Of a DNA stretch of 64,000 nt, positions 1 to 10,309 are shown piece by piece. Origin of the DNA: Bacteroidales bacterium. Its GTDB lineage: Bacteria; Bacteroidota; Bacteroidia; Bacteroidales; GCA-2748055. Location of the stretch: positions 62,001 through 126,000 of the forward strand of contig JARGFP010000003.1 of the NCBI GenBank assembly GCA_029210585.1. The letters run 5' to 3'. The notes beneath the pieces are model-generated. The model saw only the letters and a list, made by a program, of their open reading frames with translations. It had not been told where the DNA came from and made no database searches. The position numbers and the translations under genes are program-made. Position 1 is the stretch's first letter. Every line of letters starts with the position of its first letter.

Positions 1-1575
1 CACATTCACGGAATTGCTTGTCCAGGTGAGCCCGGTTGCATTTTGCGGGAGAAAGGAACTTTCGCTTGTCGAATTGAGCCTGAAAGCGATATCCGAATTA
101 AAGGTGAGTCCCCTGACGATCCTGTAGTTCAATCCGAGGCTGGTGTTCACATCGTTGTTCACCAGGTTGTACACGGCATTGTTTGCCATCGCCACACTGT
201 TGTACATATTCGGGTAGATCCCCTGGATATTCTGCAGCGGGGAGAAATAATTCGGGGTAACCTTGCCATCCACGTCGTATTCATATACCGACATATTGGG
301 CATCATGGAATATGCATCGCCGATGATATAACTCCTGTAGGATTTGTCATTGTCACCGCGGCTGTAGGCAAAATTTGCACGGAGCAGCAGTTTGTCTGAA
401 ATTTTATAGTCGAGGTTCAGCCTGGTCCTGAGTGTCCTGAGGTCTGTACCTATGGCTGTACCCACCTGGTTGCTTATATTCGTTGAGACCCTGTAGGATG
501 CTTTTGAACCGCCACCTGACATGGAGAGGTCATAGTTGTTGGTGTACCCTGTACGCGTAATCTCTTCCGGCCAGTTGGTGTTATTGCTGTAATTATAGTA
601 CCAGGTCGGGTCGGTGGGATCGTATGCAAATTCCCTGTACTTGTCTGTGTTCAGTGGCATGCCGTTGCTGTTCATCACTGCCTCGTAGATCAGTGTTGAG
701 TACTGGTCTCCTGTAAGCATCGGGATAGGTTTCGGTTTGAAGGCCACAGAGCCTTTGTAGGTGAAATTGATGGTTGGCTTTCTGCCCATGCCGCCACGCT
801 TTGTTTTGATCATGAGCACACCGCTGGATCCTGCGGGACCCCACAATGCCGTTGCAGCGGCATCTTTCAGCACAGCGATCTCCTCGATGTCTTCCACGGA
901 GATGTTCAGCATCTCTGCGTATCCCTCATCATTTGCCGTCGCGAAGTCGAAATCACTGGGAACAGCCTGGTCCTGGGGGATATTGTCTATTACGATCAAT
1001 GGCTTGTCGCCGGCATTCAGGGTGCTGACACCTCTTACGCGAATGGACATCCCTGAACCGGGGGCACCTGAATTTGCTACGATATCCAGTCCGGATACCC
1101 TGCCCTGGAGCACCTCGTCGACAGATGTAGCCTGTACTTCCGAAACTTCTTTCAGGTCGACTTTGGCAATGGGCATGGCCAGTTCCCTGTCGCTGATGTT
1201 CATGCCGATATCTGTTCTTGCTTCTGCAACAATACTGATCTCTTCCAATGCAGTGCTTTCCGGGGACAGCCGGACATCTATTTTCCTGCGGTCACCGATC
1301 TCCTCCACTACAGTTTTGTATCCAATGAATGAGAATTGAAGCTTGTGCGACGGATTCCTGACCTCGATGAAGTAATTTCCATCGTAGTCTGAAATGACCC
1401 CTTTGATGATCCTGTTGTTATTGTCCAGTTCCACGACTGTTGCTGCGGTAATGGACAATCCGTCAGACGCATCGGTGACCTTGCCGCTGATATTTGCGGA
1501 CTGGGCAAACAGTGGTGCCGAAAGGGAAATTCCGGTCAGGAGCACCTGGATAGTGAATAGCTTTTTCAGATTCAT
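1..1575 (-). CDS. SusC/RagA-family TonB-linked outer membrane protein (N-terminal part; gene runs off the left edge)
   Basis: Outer-membrane TonB-dependent porin that would import oligosaccharides in a polysaccharide utilisation locus. About 525 residues lie in the window. They start at the ATG at 1575 with a signal peptide ending in SAPLFAQ, followed by a carboxypeptidase-regulatory-like domain (ISGKVTDASDG) of about 80 residues. A plug domain follows with motifs typical of SusC proteins (IRVRGVSTLNAGDKPLIVID, VLKDAAATALWG), then the first barrel strands. The C-terminus lies outside the window. The gene begins only 10 bp after the stop of the fasciclin lipoprotein gene upstream, so the two are almost certainly co-transcribed. 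No SusD gene is visible; it may lie beyond the edge. The family call is secure; the substrate is inferred only from the neighbouring esterase and rhamnose gene remnants. Confidence 0.93.
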   Translation of the reverse strand, partial: MNLKKLFTIQVLLTGISLSAPLFAQSANISGKVTDASDGLSITAATVVELDNNNRIIKGVISDYDGNYFIEVRNPSHKLQFSFIGYKTVVEEIGDRRKIDVRLSPESTALEEISIVAEARTDIGMNISDRELAMPIAKVDLKEVSEVQATSVDEVLQGRVSGLDIVANSGAPGSGMSIRVRGVSTLNAGDKPLIVIDNIPQDQAVPSDFDFATANDEGYAEMLNISVEDIEEIAVLKDAAATALWGPAGSSGVLMIKTKRGGMGRKPTINFTYKGSVAFKPKPIPMLTGDQYSTLIYEAVMNSNGMPLNTDKYREFAYDPTDPTWYYNYSNNTNWPEEITRTGYTNNYDLSMSGGGSKASYRVSTNISNQVGTAIGTDLRTLRTRLNLDYKISDKLLLRANFAYSRGDNDKSYRSYIIGDAYSMMPNMSVYEYDVDGKVTPNYFSPLQNIQGIYPNMYNSVAMANNAVYNLVNNDVNTSLGLNYRIVRGLTFNSDIAFRLNSTSESSFLPQNATGLTWTSNSVNV

Positions 1576-1585
1576 GATAGTGGGC

Positions 1586-3817
1586 TTATTCTTTGGTATA
1601 TTTCAGATAATCTTCAAGCAAATGGATTACAGCATTGTTGGAGAGGATATTGCTTTTTTCATAGATAATGTGCACATCCCTGTTATAATCATCGATGATG
1701 ACCAGGTCATTCTCCCTGGCTTCCACTTCGACAGAAACGGTTCCGTCATCTGTTTGGTAGAGGGTCCGCGCAGGACCTGAGAACCCGCTTCCGGGGACAA
1801 TAATCTGACCGTTCAGACAGTGGTAATTGATAAACCTGCCCACTTTATCGAGCTGTGCCTGGTTAAAGTTGACGTCTGTGATCACCGGCAGGTAGCCGTC
1901 GAGCACAGCGCGTTGCATGGCCGAATCAGTGGGAATCAGCAATGTATTGGGTTCCTCAGCTTTTATGCTGGTAATTGACTCTGCAACAGGATCATAAATA
2001 AGCCCGGGAAGACTGCTGCCACATTTCTGAAGGTACCTGAAAAATTCTCCATAATTGGTCTGATTCAGTCTGATTACAGCACCAATTTCCTTTGTAGTAT
2101 AATAGAGTGGCTGGTTAACCAGCCAGGTAACACCATTTGTTCCCTGTGCATCGGGTTTGTAGGGAACGACGATTTCTCCATTTTCGAAATTACCTGCTCC
2201 GTATACTGAACCATTCTGGAAGCGTATGTATTCTCCTCCGTAGGTCTGGATGATCCCGTTGCCACCAAAGTTCTCCCATGCTTTTCCAAGAATGATGCTC
2301 ATTTTTATGATCCTGTTAAGCGCCAGTGTTGCATTGGATCCGAGTGCCGGGTTGGTGAGGTTCCAGGAATTTGTTGCACTTTCATATTCCAGCCCCAGGT
2401 CGGTGAACGACTCGTTGTCGAGCAGGAAAACGGACATGGTCAGGTCAGGGTTCTTCAATACATCATATATGTTTGTTGCTCTCAGGGCCGCGAGCATCAG
2501 TGCATATTCGGGATTCAGTATGATCTCACCGAGGACGGTATAGAAAGCATCTGTTCGTTGAATGGTATTTGTCCCGTAGAACATCCCGTTGCTTCCGATC
2601 TTTTTTTCCACCACATTGCTTTCGGGATCGAAGCGTGCGGGTTCCCCGTAATAATTAACGGTGGATGCAAATTTGCTCGGCCACACGGCAGCGCGGAAAA
2701 GGTGGGCATTTATAAATTCTGCTATCAGCTCATTCGACAGCACATCAATGGATGGATAATATTTAAGTAACCGCTGGTTGATAAAGGCATTTGCAGCAGC
2801 ATTATTCGGAGCGAACATGGTCCAGCTCTCCCGTTGGGCATCGTGTTGGTTCCCCGAGGCATAACGCATGTAGTTTTCGCAATTGGGAGCAAAATTCATC
2901 AGGTTATACTGCTTCACATAAACGTTTTCCGCAGCGCCGTTGTACTGTGCAAAACGGTTCAGGAATGCTTCCGGCGCCAGGTCGTATTCCAGCATGTACT
3001 TTTTTACCAGGCCATAGAAGACGCTGTAATCCGGATTGCCGGCAAGCATATCTTCTATGTTTGGCAGGGGGGGGATGACCTCGTCCACCACGTGGATAAC
3101 GCCATTTTCTGCCCTGAGGTCGGATTCAACGGTGTTCGCATTTGCGATATTGAATCCTGAAAAGTTTTTTTCCGGGTAGAAATAATTGTAGTCATAATCA
3201 GTTAACCCCTTGTTCAGAAAAAAATTCCGGGTAAAATATGGGATGTATTTGTTATTGTTGTCTGTGGAATTAAAATAGGGTCCCTGTTCTGGCAGCTCCA
3301 GGACGCCATTCTGATCAATCACCCTGATGTCCTGCCCGTCGACGTTCTCTTCAAAGACCCATTTGTAATACATGGTCCTGCGCCGGAACGCTTCATCATA
3401 TCTTTGCGTTGTATCGAGCGAAGCATTCTGGTAGTCGTCGATCTCATCCAGGAAATACGCATTGTAGGCAATGGAATATTGCACGATACCCTGCGCGGTT
3501 GTGGTATCTATATCATTTACGGATGCATATCCGTTTTGCTGCAGGTAGCGCTCCATCGCTTCATCGGTAGGGGCAAAAACGGTGAAATAGCCGGAACTGG
3601 AAAGTGTGCGTTTGAACCCGGCCTTATCGACCAGGGCAAGGTAATGACCGAAATTGCCTTTTTCTTCCAGCTGGTTATAGATGGCTGGTTCAAGCCATTC
3701 TGGTCTTTGGTAGTATTCTCTTTTCTTGCTGCATGATGCGATGGTGACGGAGATGCCAACAAACAGAAAAATGATGCCAATTATATTCGAAACCGACAGG
3801 CCGGAAGTCCTTTTCAT
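1586..3817 (-). CDS. Fasciclin (FAS1)-domain lipoprotein of the PUL
   Basis: Large surface or periplasmic lipoprotein of about 743 residues. The N-terminus is a type II signal peptide with lipobox I-A-S-C (lipid Cys about residue 29). FAS1 hallmarks are seen near the N-terminus (FTVFAPTDEAM) and recur (TMFAPNNAAANAFI, LLIPTDSAMQRAV, plus conserved VIHVVDEVI and VIHLLEDYL ends), so it probably carries three to four FAS1 modules. FAS1 domains are adhesion folds. In Bacteroidota such proteins often sit beside SusC and may help glycan capture. I chose the ATG at 3817; a TTG at 3829 in frame would add four residues. It is the first gene of a minus-strand operon with the SusC gene and is divergent from the HTCS regulator. 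Confidence 0.88.
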   Translation of the reverse strand: MKRTSGLSVSNIIGIIFLFVGISVTIASCSKKREYYQRPEWLEPAIYNQLEEKGNFGHYLALVDKAGFKRTLSSSGYFTVFAPTDEAMERYLQQNGYASVNDIDTTTAQGIVQYSIAYNAYFLDEIDDYQNASLDTTQRYDEAFRRRTMYYKWVFEENVDGQDIRVIDQNGVLELPEQGPYFNSTDNNNKYIPYFTRNFFLNKGLTDYDYNYFYPEKNFSGFNIANANTVESDLRAENGVIHVVDEVIPPLPNIEDMLAGNPDYSVFYGLVKKYMLEYDLAPEAFLNRFAQYNGAAENVYVKQYNLMNFAPNCENYMRYASGNQHDAQRESWTMFAPNNAAANAFINQRLLKYYPSIDVLSNELIAEFINAHLFRAAVWPSKFASTVNYYGEPARFDPESNVVEKKIGSNGMFYGTNTIQRTDAFYTVLGEIILNPEYALMLAALRATNIYDVLKNPDLTMSVFLLDNESFTDLGLEYESATNSWNLTNPALGSNATLALNRIIKMSIILGKAWENFGGNGIIQTYGGEYIRFQNGSVYGAGNFENGEIVVPYKPDAQGTNGVTWLVNQPLYYTTKEIGAVIRLNQTNYGEFFRYLQKCGSSLPGLIYDPVAESITSIKAEEPNTLLIPTDSAMQRAVLDGYLPVITDVNFNQAQLDKVGRFINYHCLNGQIIVPGSGFSGPARTLYQTDDGTVSVEVEARENDLVIIDDYNRDVHIIYEKSNILSNNAVIHLLEDYLKYTKE

Positions 3818-4047
3818 TGGTAGTAGCAATTAGTTAGTTTAGCAATTGGATTGTTCCCCGGTAACCGGGATGCAATCATTCAGTTGAGCATATCAAAATT
3901 CCATATTTTTTGAAGACGGGTAGAGTAAATATGTACATCTTATATGCTACAAACTGACTTATTACAGTAAAATTATCCAGCCTATTGTATTAATTATTAC
4001 ATTTGAAAATCACTTCAACTGACAGGAATAAATCTTATATCCCTTTT

Positions 4048-7000
4048 ATGACAGGAAGTTGGAAAAATATCAGGAGACGGGCAACCGGGATCATATGGGT
4101 AATTTTGGTTTTGGCAGGACCGCTTTTTGCGCAGGAGTTGGTGTTTGAACATTTTTCCTCAAATCACGGATTATCGAACAACCTGATCCGCGACATCATC
4201 CAGGACGATGAAGGGTACCTGTGGTTTGCAACCTCCGGCGGACTGAACCGGTTTGACGGCTACTTATTTGATATTTATAAGCCGACCCAGGGAGATACGC
4301 TCAGCATTAGCGATTCCAGGATCAGTGAACTTATGCTAGATCGCAGGGGATTTTTATGGTCGCGAAGTTCGCTTGGTAATTTTCACAGGATCGATTCGAA
4401 GAAGAAACAGGTACTGAATCTGAAGGAACTCGGGGTGCTGCCTCCCGGCACCCGGGTGCTGGCCCAGCAATTATCAGCCGACGGTGATTTGTGGTTGCGT
4501 CTGAACAGCGGAATGTTGAGGATTTATTATACCGTGGGGAGTGGGGACCGGTTCAGCTATCAATATTATCATGCGGACAACCTGTTGCCGGATAACCAGG
4601 TTTATTTTATTTATCCCGATTCACGTCACCAGGTCTGGGTGGGTACAGCAGGGGGGATGGTGCGGATGCAGGTATCTCGTGACAATTCAGAAATCATATT
4701 TACCGAGAACTTCTTTGTCGATCAGCCGGAAGCGATATTGTCTGCGAGGGAGCAAAATGGAAAAATATTCTTTGGGACCGGAAACAATCGACTGGTAGTA
4801 TACGATCATGAGAAACAGCAATTTGAAGAGGTCACAACCGGTAACAACACACCTTCAGGCAATGTGCGGGTCATGATGAATAATTACCGGGATGAAATGG
4901 TGTTTGGAACAGATGTAGGTGATGTGATTTTATATGATCCTGCGCTGGGTTCATACGAATACTTTGAGCAGGAGAACACGCCCGGTTTGGATAGTATGGT
5001 CATTGGGGAAGTGTTTGCCGACAGTTATGGTATGTTCTGGCTGATCAGTGACAGGCGGGGGATTTACAGCTTTAATCCCGAAAGAAAGGTGTTCAAATAC
5101 CATGGCTTGAATTTTGCAGACCGGATGTTTTTGGGTGAACCTGACAAACAGTTGATCCTTGAGGACAGTAACAGGGACTTGTGGGTTGGGATCAATGGTG
5201 GAGGATTGTTCCTGTATGACCGCGGGATGGATGAATTTATTCAACTACAGCATGATCCCAATAAGACAACCAGTATATCTTCTGACATTGTCCTGTCGCT
5301 ATATGAGGACCGGTCCAAAAACCTCTGGATAGGTACTTCCTATGGTGGTATTAATAAACTGTCCCTGAAGCAATCACAGTTCACCCATATCACACTTGTG
5401 GCAGAACCGAAAACCGATTTTGACAATTATGTCAGATCAGTGACCGCTGATCCGCTCGGAAATATTTATCTCGGAACCAAGGCCGGTAAAATATTTGTAT
5501 ACAGGGGGACGACCAGGATCGGTACAATTCCGGATGATTTGTACGATCCATCCATATTTCCTGTGACCAACATTTACTGTCTTTATTTTGACAATGACCA
5601 CAATCTCTGGGTGGGAACAAAAGGGAAAGGCCTTTATGTATTTAAATCATTTCTTGGGTATTACAGCAATCTGAATCATCCCGGCATACAATTGCAACAC
5701 ATCACCTCCGATGCCGAAGCAGAAATTTCCATTCATTCGGAGAATGTGTACAGCATTGTAAGGGATTATTATGGACAATACTGGGTGGGAGGATTCACCG
5801 GTGGATTATACCTCCTTACAGATCCATTCGGAGACCAGAAGATTACCCGTTTTACTGCAGATGAGCATGCAGATAACAACATTGTTTCGGACGAAGTGCG
5901 GCACCTGCTCCTGGATAACGGCCACAACTTGTGGATCGCCACTTCGGAAGGCATTTCGATACTTGAGAACAGGTACCTGCAAAGTCCGGAGAAGAAATTT
6001 ATTAATCTTCAACCTTCCATCAGCGATACCACGAATCTATCAGGAAAGGTCGTGTACCAGGTCATGCAATCAAGAAACGAAGATATTTATGTAGCGATGC
6101 TGGACGGAGGTATCAACCAATTGCGGGCAGAAGATTTCGAGAATCGGTCGTTTCGATGGATCCATCATGAAAGCCCTATCCTGAGCTCAAATGTATACGG
6201 GATCCGGGAAGATGACAACGGGAATATCTGGATGGGGACCGACAATGGTTTGTTCCGGATGCACAGAGACGGGCAAATGATTGAACGATTCGATGTGGGA
6301 AGTAATATCCTGCCACTTACTTTTTCTGAAAGCTGTGCAGCCGGCACAAACCGGCACGAACTTGTTTTTGGCAGCAATAAGGGATTTATTTTATTTCAAC
6401 CTTCAGAAATACATAAGGATACTACCCAGTTCCCACTTGTATTCTCGCGACTGGAAATCAATGGCGAATGGATCAGCAGTACCCATTCCGGCATCCTGGA
6501 CCTGGACATAGATGCACAACGATCTGTGGTACTGGACCATACACAGCGAAACATTACCCTTCATTTTTCTGTGCTCGATTATGATCATCCTTCGGCGGTA
6601 CAGTATTCCTCTTTTTTGGAAGGATTAGATAATTACTGGAGTAAACCATCGACGGTCAACTATGTGAATTACCGGCAACTGGATCCGGGAGATTACGTGT
6701 TGCATGTACGGGGTACCAACAGCAGCGGGGCCTGGCTGAACGAGGAAGCCACGATGACCATCAGTATCAATCCGCCTTTTTGGAAATCCATTGAGGGAAA
6801 CCTGTTAATCTCGTTGATCCTCCTGGTTTTCCTGGTTGCTGCCGCGATCATTGTTTTCAGGCAAATCAGGATCCAGAATAAACTGAAGATAGAAAAGGCG
6901 ATTACAGAGAAGCGCATTGAATATTATACAAATATTTCGCACGAGTTCAAGACGCCCTTGTCACTGATTTTAAATCCTGTGGAAGAGATCATCAACAGTC

Positions 7001-8472
7001 ACAAGAGTTCAGATTTTTCGAGACAGAAAGGCGTTCAAATAAAGAACAATGCAACCTACCTCAAGCGGCTGATCGAACAAATGCTGGATTTCAGGAAATT
7101 GAGAGAGGGAAGGATGCAATTGAAGATTACGGAATTGAATCTGGTTGCGTTTTTTAATGAGATTTACCTGATTTTTCTCCCTTTGTCAAAGAAACTGAAT
7201 ATTAAATTCAGTTTTGAACATAACCTGGATGAATATTTTGGTTATGCAGATTTTGCTCAACTGGAGAAGATCACCTACAATCTTTTATCCAATGCATTTC
7301 GATTCACCCCTGCCGGGAAAGAGGTTACATTAAACATGCAAATAGATGAATCTGATAAAAAGCTGGTCTTCACAGTTGAAGACGAGGGCCCGGGAATTTC
7401 GGTAGATGAACTTCCCCGGATTTTCGACAGGTTCTATATGAGCAAGAGCAGTACCGGTATCGGACTTTTCTTCACCAGGGAACTGGTGTACCTGCACAAG
7501 GGGGAAATTGAAGCGGGAAATAAGGAGGAGGGTGGAGCTGTCTTTACCATCAGTATTCCTGTTGGACCAGCTTCCTACACCAGTGAAGAGATGCTTCTTG
7601 AGAGTGACAAAAAACTTTCGTTTGACTTTCATCCGATCGATGATATTGAGACCATCGTTTCCACTCCGTTGCATGTTGGAGAGGAGCATATTCATGTGAA
7701 TTCCTACATGGCCTCTATCCTGATTGTTGAGGACAACACAGAGATGCTGAATTACCTGGGTACCGAACTCTCTAAAAAATTCAAGGTTTATAAAGCGAGA
7801 GATGGTCAACAGGGGCTGTCGATGACCCGGAAACATTTGCCGGATCTTGTTCTGAGTGACGTAAAGATGTCGGTGATGAACGGATATGAGCTTACACGTG
7901 CAATAAAAGACAATTACTATACAAGCCATATCCCCGTGATCCTGCTTACTGCCGAATCTTCGGAAGAGATGAAGATCGAAGGTATTGCCAGCGGGGCAGA
8001 TGATTACATTGAAAAGCCCTTCAACCTGAATTACCTGTTTACGAAAATAGACAAAACCATCCTGCAGCGAAAAAAGCTGATCAAACGTTTTGACAATGAA
8101 ACCAGGGAGAACGTAATACAGGACAGGAGGCGTGGAGAGGATGACTCAGAATTTATCACCACGGTGCAGAATTTAATCAATGAGCATCTGTCCAACAGCA
8201 ACCTGGATGTTGAATTCCTGGTGGAGCAGATGGGGATCAGCCGCACGTTGTTTTTCAAAAAAGTAAAGGCCTCCATTGGATTTTCTCCGAATGAATACAT
8301 CAGGATCCTGAGGATGAAGGCGGCAGCCCGGATGCTGAGTTCTTCCAGGAACACCATCAATGAAATAGGGTTTTCCATCGGATACAATGATCCCAACTAT
8401 TTTGGTAAAACCTTCAAGAAACATTTCGGGATCACACCTTCCGAATACAGGGCTACTGCTGAAAAAAGATAA
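4048..8472 (+). CDS. Hybrid two-component system regulator (HTCS): sensor propeller, histidine kinase, receiver and AraC output in one protein
   Basis: One-protein signalling system, about 1474 residues, that senses a glycan fragment in the periplasm and activates PUL transcription. A signal peptide (ends GPLFAQ) is followed by two seven-bladed reg_prop propellers with repeated W-x-G/N-T blade motifs and a Y_Y_Y domain. A membrane helix near residues 915-937 leads to a HisKA domain with ISHEFKTP (His about 965). Then come a HATPase (N-box LLSNAFRFTP; G-box GIGLFFTRELV), a receiver with LVLSDVKM (Asp about 1271) and a C-terminal AraC helix-turn-helix (NEIGFSIGYNDPNYFGKTFK). The ATG at 4048 directly precedes the signal peptide; a TTG at 4003 would add 15 residues. 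It is divergent from the FAS1-SusC operon, its likely target. Confidence 0.95.
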   Translation: MTGSWKNIRRRATGIIWVILVLAGPLFAQELVFEHFSSNHGLSNNLIRDIIQDDEGYLWFATSGGLNRFDGYLFDIYKPTQGDTLSISDSRISELMLDRRGFLWSRSSLGNFHRIDSKKKQVLNLKELGVLPPGTRVLAQQLSADGDLWLRLNSGMLRIYYTVGSGDRFSYQYYHADNLLPDNQVYFIYPDSRHQVWVGTAGGMVRMQVSRDNSEIIFTENFFVDQPEAILSAREQNGKIFFGTGNNRLVVYDHEKQQFEEVTTGNNTPSGNVRVMMNNYRDEMVFGTDVGDVILYDPALGSYEYFEQENTPGLDSMVIGEVFADSYGMFWLISDRRGIYSFNPERKVFKYHGLNFADRMFLGEPDKQLILEDSNRDLWVGINGGGLFLYDRGMDEFIQLQHDPNKTTSISSDIVLSLYEDRSKNLWIGTSYGGINKLSLKQSQFTHITLVAEPKTDFDNYVRSVTADPLGNIYLGTKAGKIFVYRGTTRIGTIPDDLYDPSIFPVTNIYCLYFDNDHNLWVGTKGKGLYVFKSFLGYYSNLNHPGIQLQHITSDAEAEISIHSENVYSIVRDYYGQYWVGGFTGGLYLLTDPFGDQKITRFTADEHADNNIVSDEVRHLLLDNGHNLWIATSEGISILENRYLQSPEKKFINLQPSISDTTNLSGKVVYQVMQSRNEDIYVAMLDGGINQLRAEDFENRSFRWIHHESPILSSNVYGIREDDNGNIWMGTDNGLFRMHRDGQMIERFDVGSNILPLTFSESCAAGTNRHELVFGSNKGFILFQPSEIHKDTTQFPLVFSRLEINGEWISSTHSGILDLDIDAQRSVVLDHTQRNITLHFSVLDYDHPSAVQYSSFLEGLDNYWSKPSTVNYVNYRQLDPGDYVLHVRGTNSSGAWLNEEATMTISINPPFWKSIEGNLLISLILLVFLVAAAIIVFRQIRIQNKLKIEKAITEKRIEYYTNISHEFKTPLSLILNPVEEIINSHKSSDFSRQKGVQIKNNATYLKRLIEQMLDFRKLREGRMQLKITELNLVAFFNEIYLIFLPLSKKLNIKFSFEHNLDEYFGYADFAQLEKITYNLLSNAFRFTPAGKEVTLNMQIDESDKKLVFTVEDEGPGISVDELPRIFDRFYMSKSSTGIGLFFTRELVYLHKGEIEAGNKEEGGAVFTISIPVGPASYTSEEMLLESDKKLSFDFHPIDDIETIVSTPLHVGEEHIHVNSYMASILIVEDNTEMLNYLGTELSKKFKVYKARDGQQGLSMTRKHLPDLVLSDVKMSVMNGYELTRAIKDNYYTSHIPVILLTAESSEEMKIEGIASGADDYIEKPFNLNYLFTKIDKTILQRKKLIKRFDNETRENVIQDRRRGEDDSEFITTVQNLINEHLSNSNLDVEFLVEQMGISRTLFFKKVKASIGFSPNEYIRILRMKAAARMLSSSRNTINEIGFSIGYNDPNYFGKTFKKHFGITPSEYRATAEKR

Positions 8473-8527
8473 GGGAACCCGGACACTGGCAATGAATATA
8501 TAAAGTAACAAAGATGATCAACAGCTT

Positions 8528-10210
8528 ATGATTTTTAAAACATCAGTATTGAAATACCTTCCGCGTTCCGCCGCATTCCATATTTTCAGCATTGTTCTGC
8601 TGACCGTGCGCATCTCACTGCTGTTTTCAACTCCACAGCTGCCAGAAACACCACCAAAGCTGTCAGAAACACCACCACAACCACCGACCATTTTCATTGC
8701 CGGAAACTCCACTGCAAGCAATGGTGCAGAGAACGGATGGGGAAGCCACCTCCAGGTCTTTTTTGATCCGGAAAGAGTGGCCGTTGACAACCGGGCAAGG
8801 GGAGGTCGCAGCAGCCGTACTTTTATCACTGAGGGTTGGTGGGACAGCCTGAACAACGATCTGCGGCCGGGCGATTATGTGCTGATTGAATTCGGACATA
8901 ATGATGCAGGGAAGATCAATGATGACTCTCGGGCACGGGGTTCCATCCCCGGGATCGGGGAGGATACCCTGCAGATCATCAACCAGGTGACAGGCAAGCC
9001 CGAAACCGTGCACACCTTCGGGTGGTACCTGCGGAAAATGATCGGCGATGTACAGGAAAAAGGAGCCACCCCGGTTGTGCTCAGTATGACTGCCAGAAAC
9101 GTATGGCCGGGCGGTGAAATCGAACGGGATAACAAATTCTGCAACCTGTCAGCGGAAGTAGCGGCACATGCAGGTATAGACTTTATCGACCTGCGCAATA
9201 TGACCGCAGACCAATACGCCATGCTGGGCCCGGTGCGGGTCAGGGAATTGTTCCCCGTTGACCATACACATACGGGTGCGGAGGGGGCTTACATGAATGC
9301 TGCCCTGGTTGTAGCGGGATTGCGTGCCATTCATCACCCGCTGGAGGAAAAATTATCGGCAAGCGGGAGGAGTGTTACCCCCTATGGTCCCAGCGTGATG
9401 GTGAAACAGGTGGAAGAATGGATGACATCCACATGGATGCCCGGTGTGCAGCCGGAACGGGATCCCGGTCTTCCCACGCTGTATACCATAGGAAACTCCA
9501 CAGTGCGCAACGGTACAAAAGGTGATGGTTCCAATGGCGAATGGGGCTGGGGAGCTCCTGTGGCTGATTTCTTTGACCGCTCGCGGCTGAATGTTGAAAA
9601 TCGCGCCCTGGGAGGAACCAGCAGCCGCACCTTTCGTACCCTCGGGTTATGGCAGTCGGTATTGGATGACCTGCAGCCGGGGGATGTTGTGATCATGCAG
9701 TTTGGTCACAACGACAGCAGCCCGGTTAACGATGAAAAACGGGCACGGGGGACAATCGCCGGTAATGGAGAGGAATCTGTTGAAATTGAAAACCTGCTAA
9801 CAGGCAAAGCTGAAGTTGTACATACCTATGGCTGGTACATCCGTCAGTATATCAGGGAGACCAGGGAAAAGGGGGCAACTCCCATTGTCTGCTCCCCCAT
9901 CCCCAGGAACCACTGGACAGATGGAAAAGTGAATCGTTCCGTAGACAGTTACGGGCAATGGGCAGCAGCTGCAGCACAACAGGAAGGAGCGGCGTTCATT
10001 GATCTGAACCAACTGATCTGCGATCATTATGATGCAGCCGGACAGGAACGTGTAACAGCACTGTATTTTCCCCCGGGAGAAACCACACATACCAACGCCA
10101 TGGGGGCGCAACTGAATGCAGCCTGCGTAGTGGAAGGTGCCAGGGAGTTGCAGGGAGTTGTGCTTGCCGGATATCTTGCCGGATATCCTGCTTTTTATGA
10201 AATACCCTGA
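8528..10210 (+). CDS. Tandem-domain SGNH/GDSL esterase, rhamnogalacturonan acetylesterase-like (CE12)
   Basis: Secreted esterase expected to remove acetyl groups from rhamnogalacturonan. An N-terminal hydrophobic segment and a Pro-rich linker (about residues 38-56) precede two homologous SGNH domains in one chain. Domain 1 shows FIAGNSTAS, ARGGRSSRTF, IEFGHND and DHTHTGAEGA. Domain 2 (from about residue 315) shows TIGNSTVRNG, ALGGTSSRTF, MQFGHND and ETTHTNAMGA. Both keep the Ser and the His, but block I reads GNS rather than the classical GDS, and domain 2 has Glu where domain 1 has the Asp of the D-x-x-H motif. It starts 55 bp after the HTCS gene on the same strand. The ATG at 8528 is the only reasonable start. 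CE12-type assignment rests on motif layout, not on a search. Confidence 0.88.
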   Translation: MIFKTSVLKYLPRSAAFHIFSIVLLTVRISLLFSTPQLPETPPKLSETPPQPPTIFIAGNSTASNGAENGWGSHLQVFFDPERVAVDNRARGGRSSRTFITEGWWDSLNNDLRPGDYVLIEFGHNDAGKINDDSRARGSIPGIGEDTLQIINQVTGKPETVHTFGWYLRKMIGDVQEKGATPVVLSMTARNVWPGGEIERDNKFCNLSAEVAAHAGIDFIDLRNMTADQYAMLGPVRVRELFPVDHTHTGAEGAYMNAALVVAGLRAIHHPLEEKLSASGRSVTPYGPSVMVKQVEEWMTSTWMPGVQPERDPGLPTLYTIGNSTVRNGTKGDGSNGEWGWGAPVADFFDRSRLNVENRALGGTSSRTFRTLGLWQSVLDDLQPGDVVIMQFGHNDSSPVNDEKRARGTIAGNGEESVEIENLLTGKAEVVHTYGWYIRQYIRETREKGATPIVCSPIPRNHWTDGKVNRSVDSYGQWAAAAAQQEGAAFIDLNQLICDHYDAAGQERVTALYFPPGETTHTNAMGAQLNAACVVEGARELQGVVLAGYLAGYPAFYEIP

Positions 10211-10309
10211 CCGGGTTCGGCCCGTTCCTTTTCAAAAGCGTTTCTTTTTCTCCATAAAGCCAGGAAATCATCCTGGCAGTTGGGATTTTGATCCGGACCG
10301 CACCCGGTC

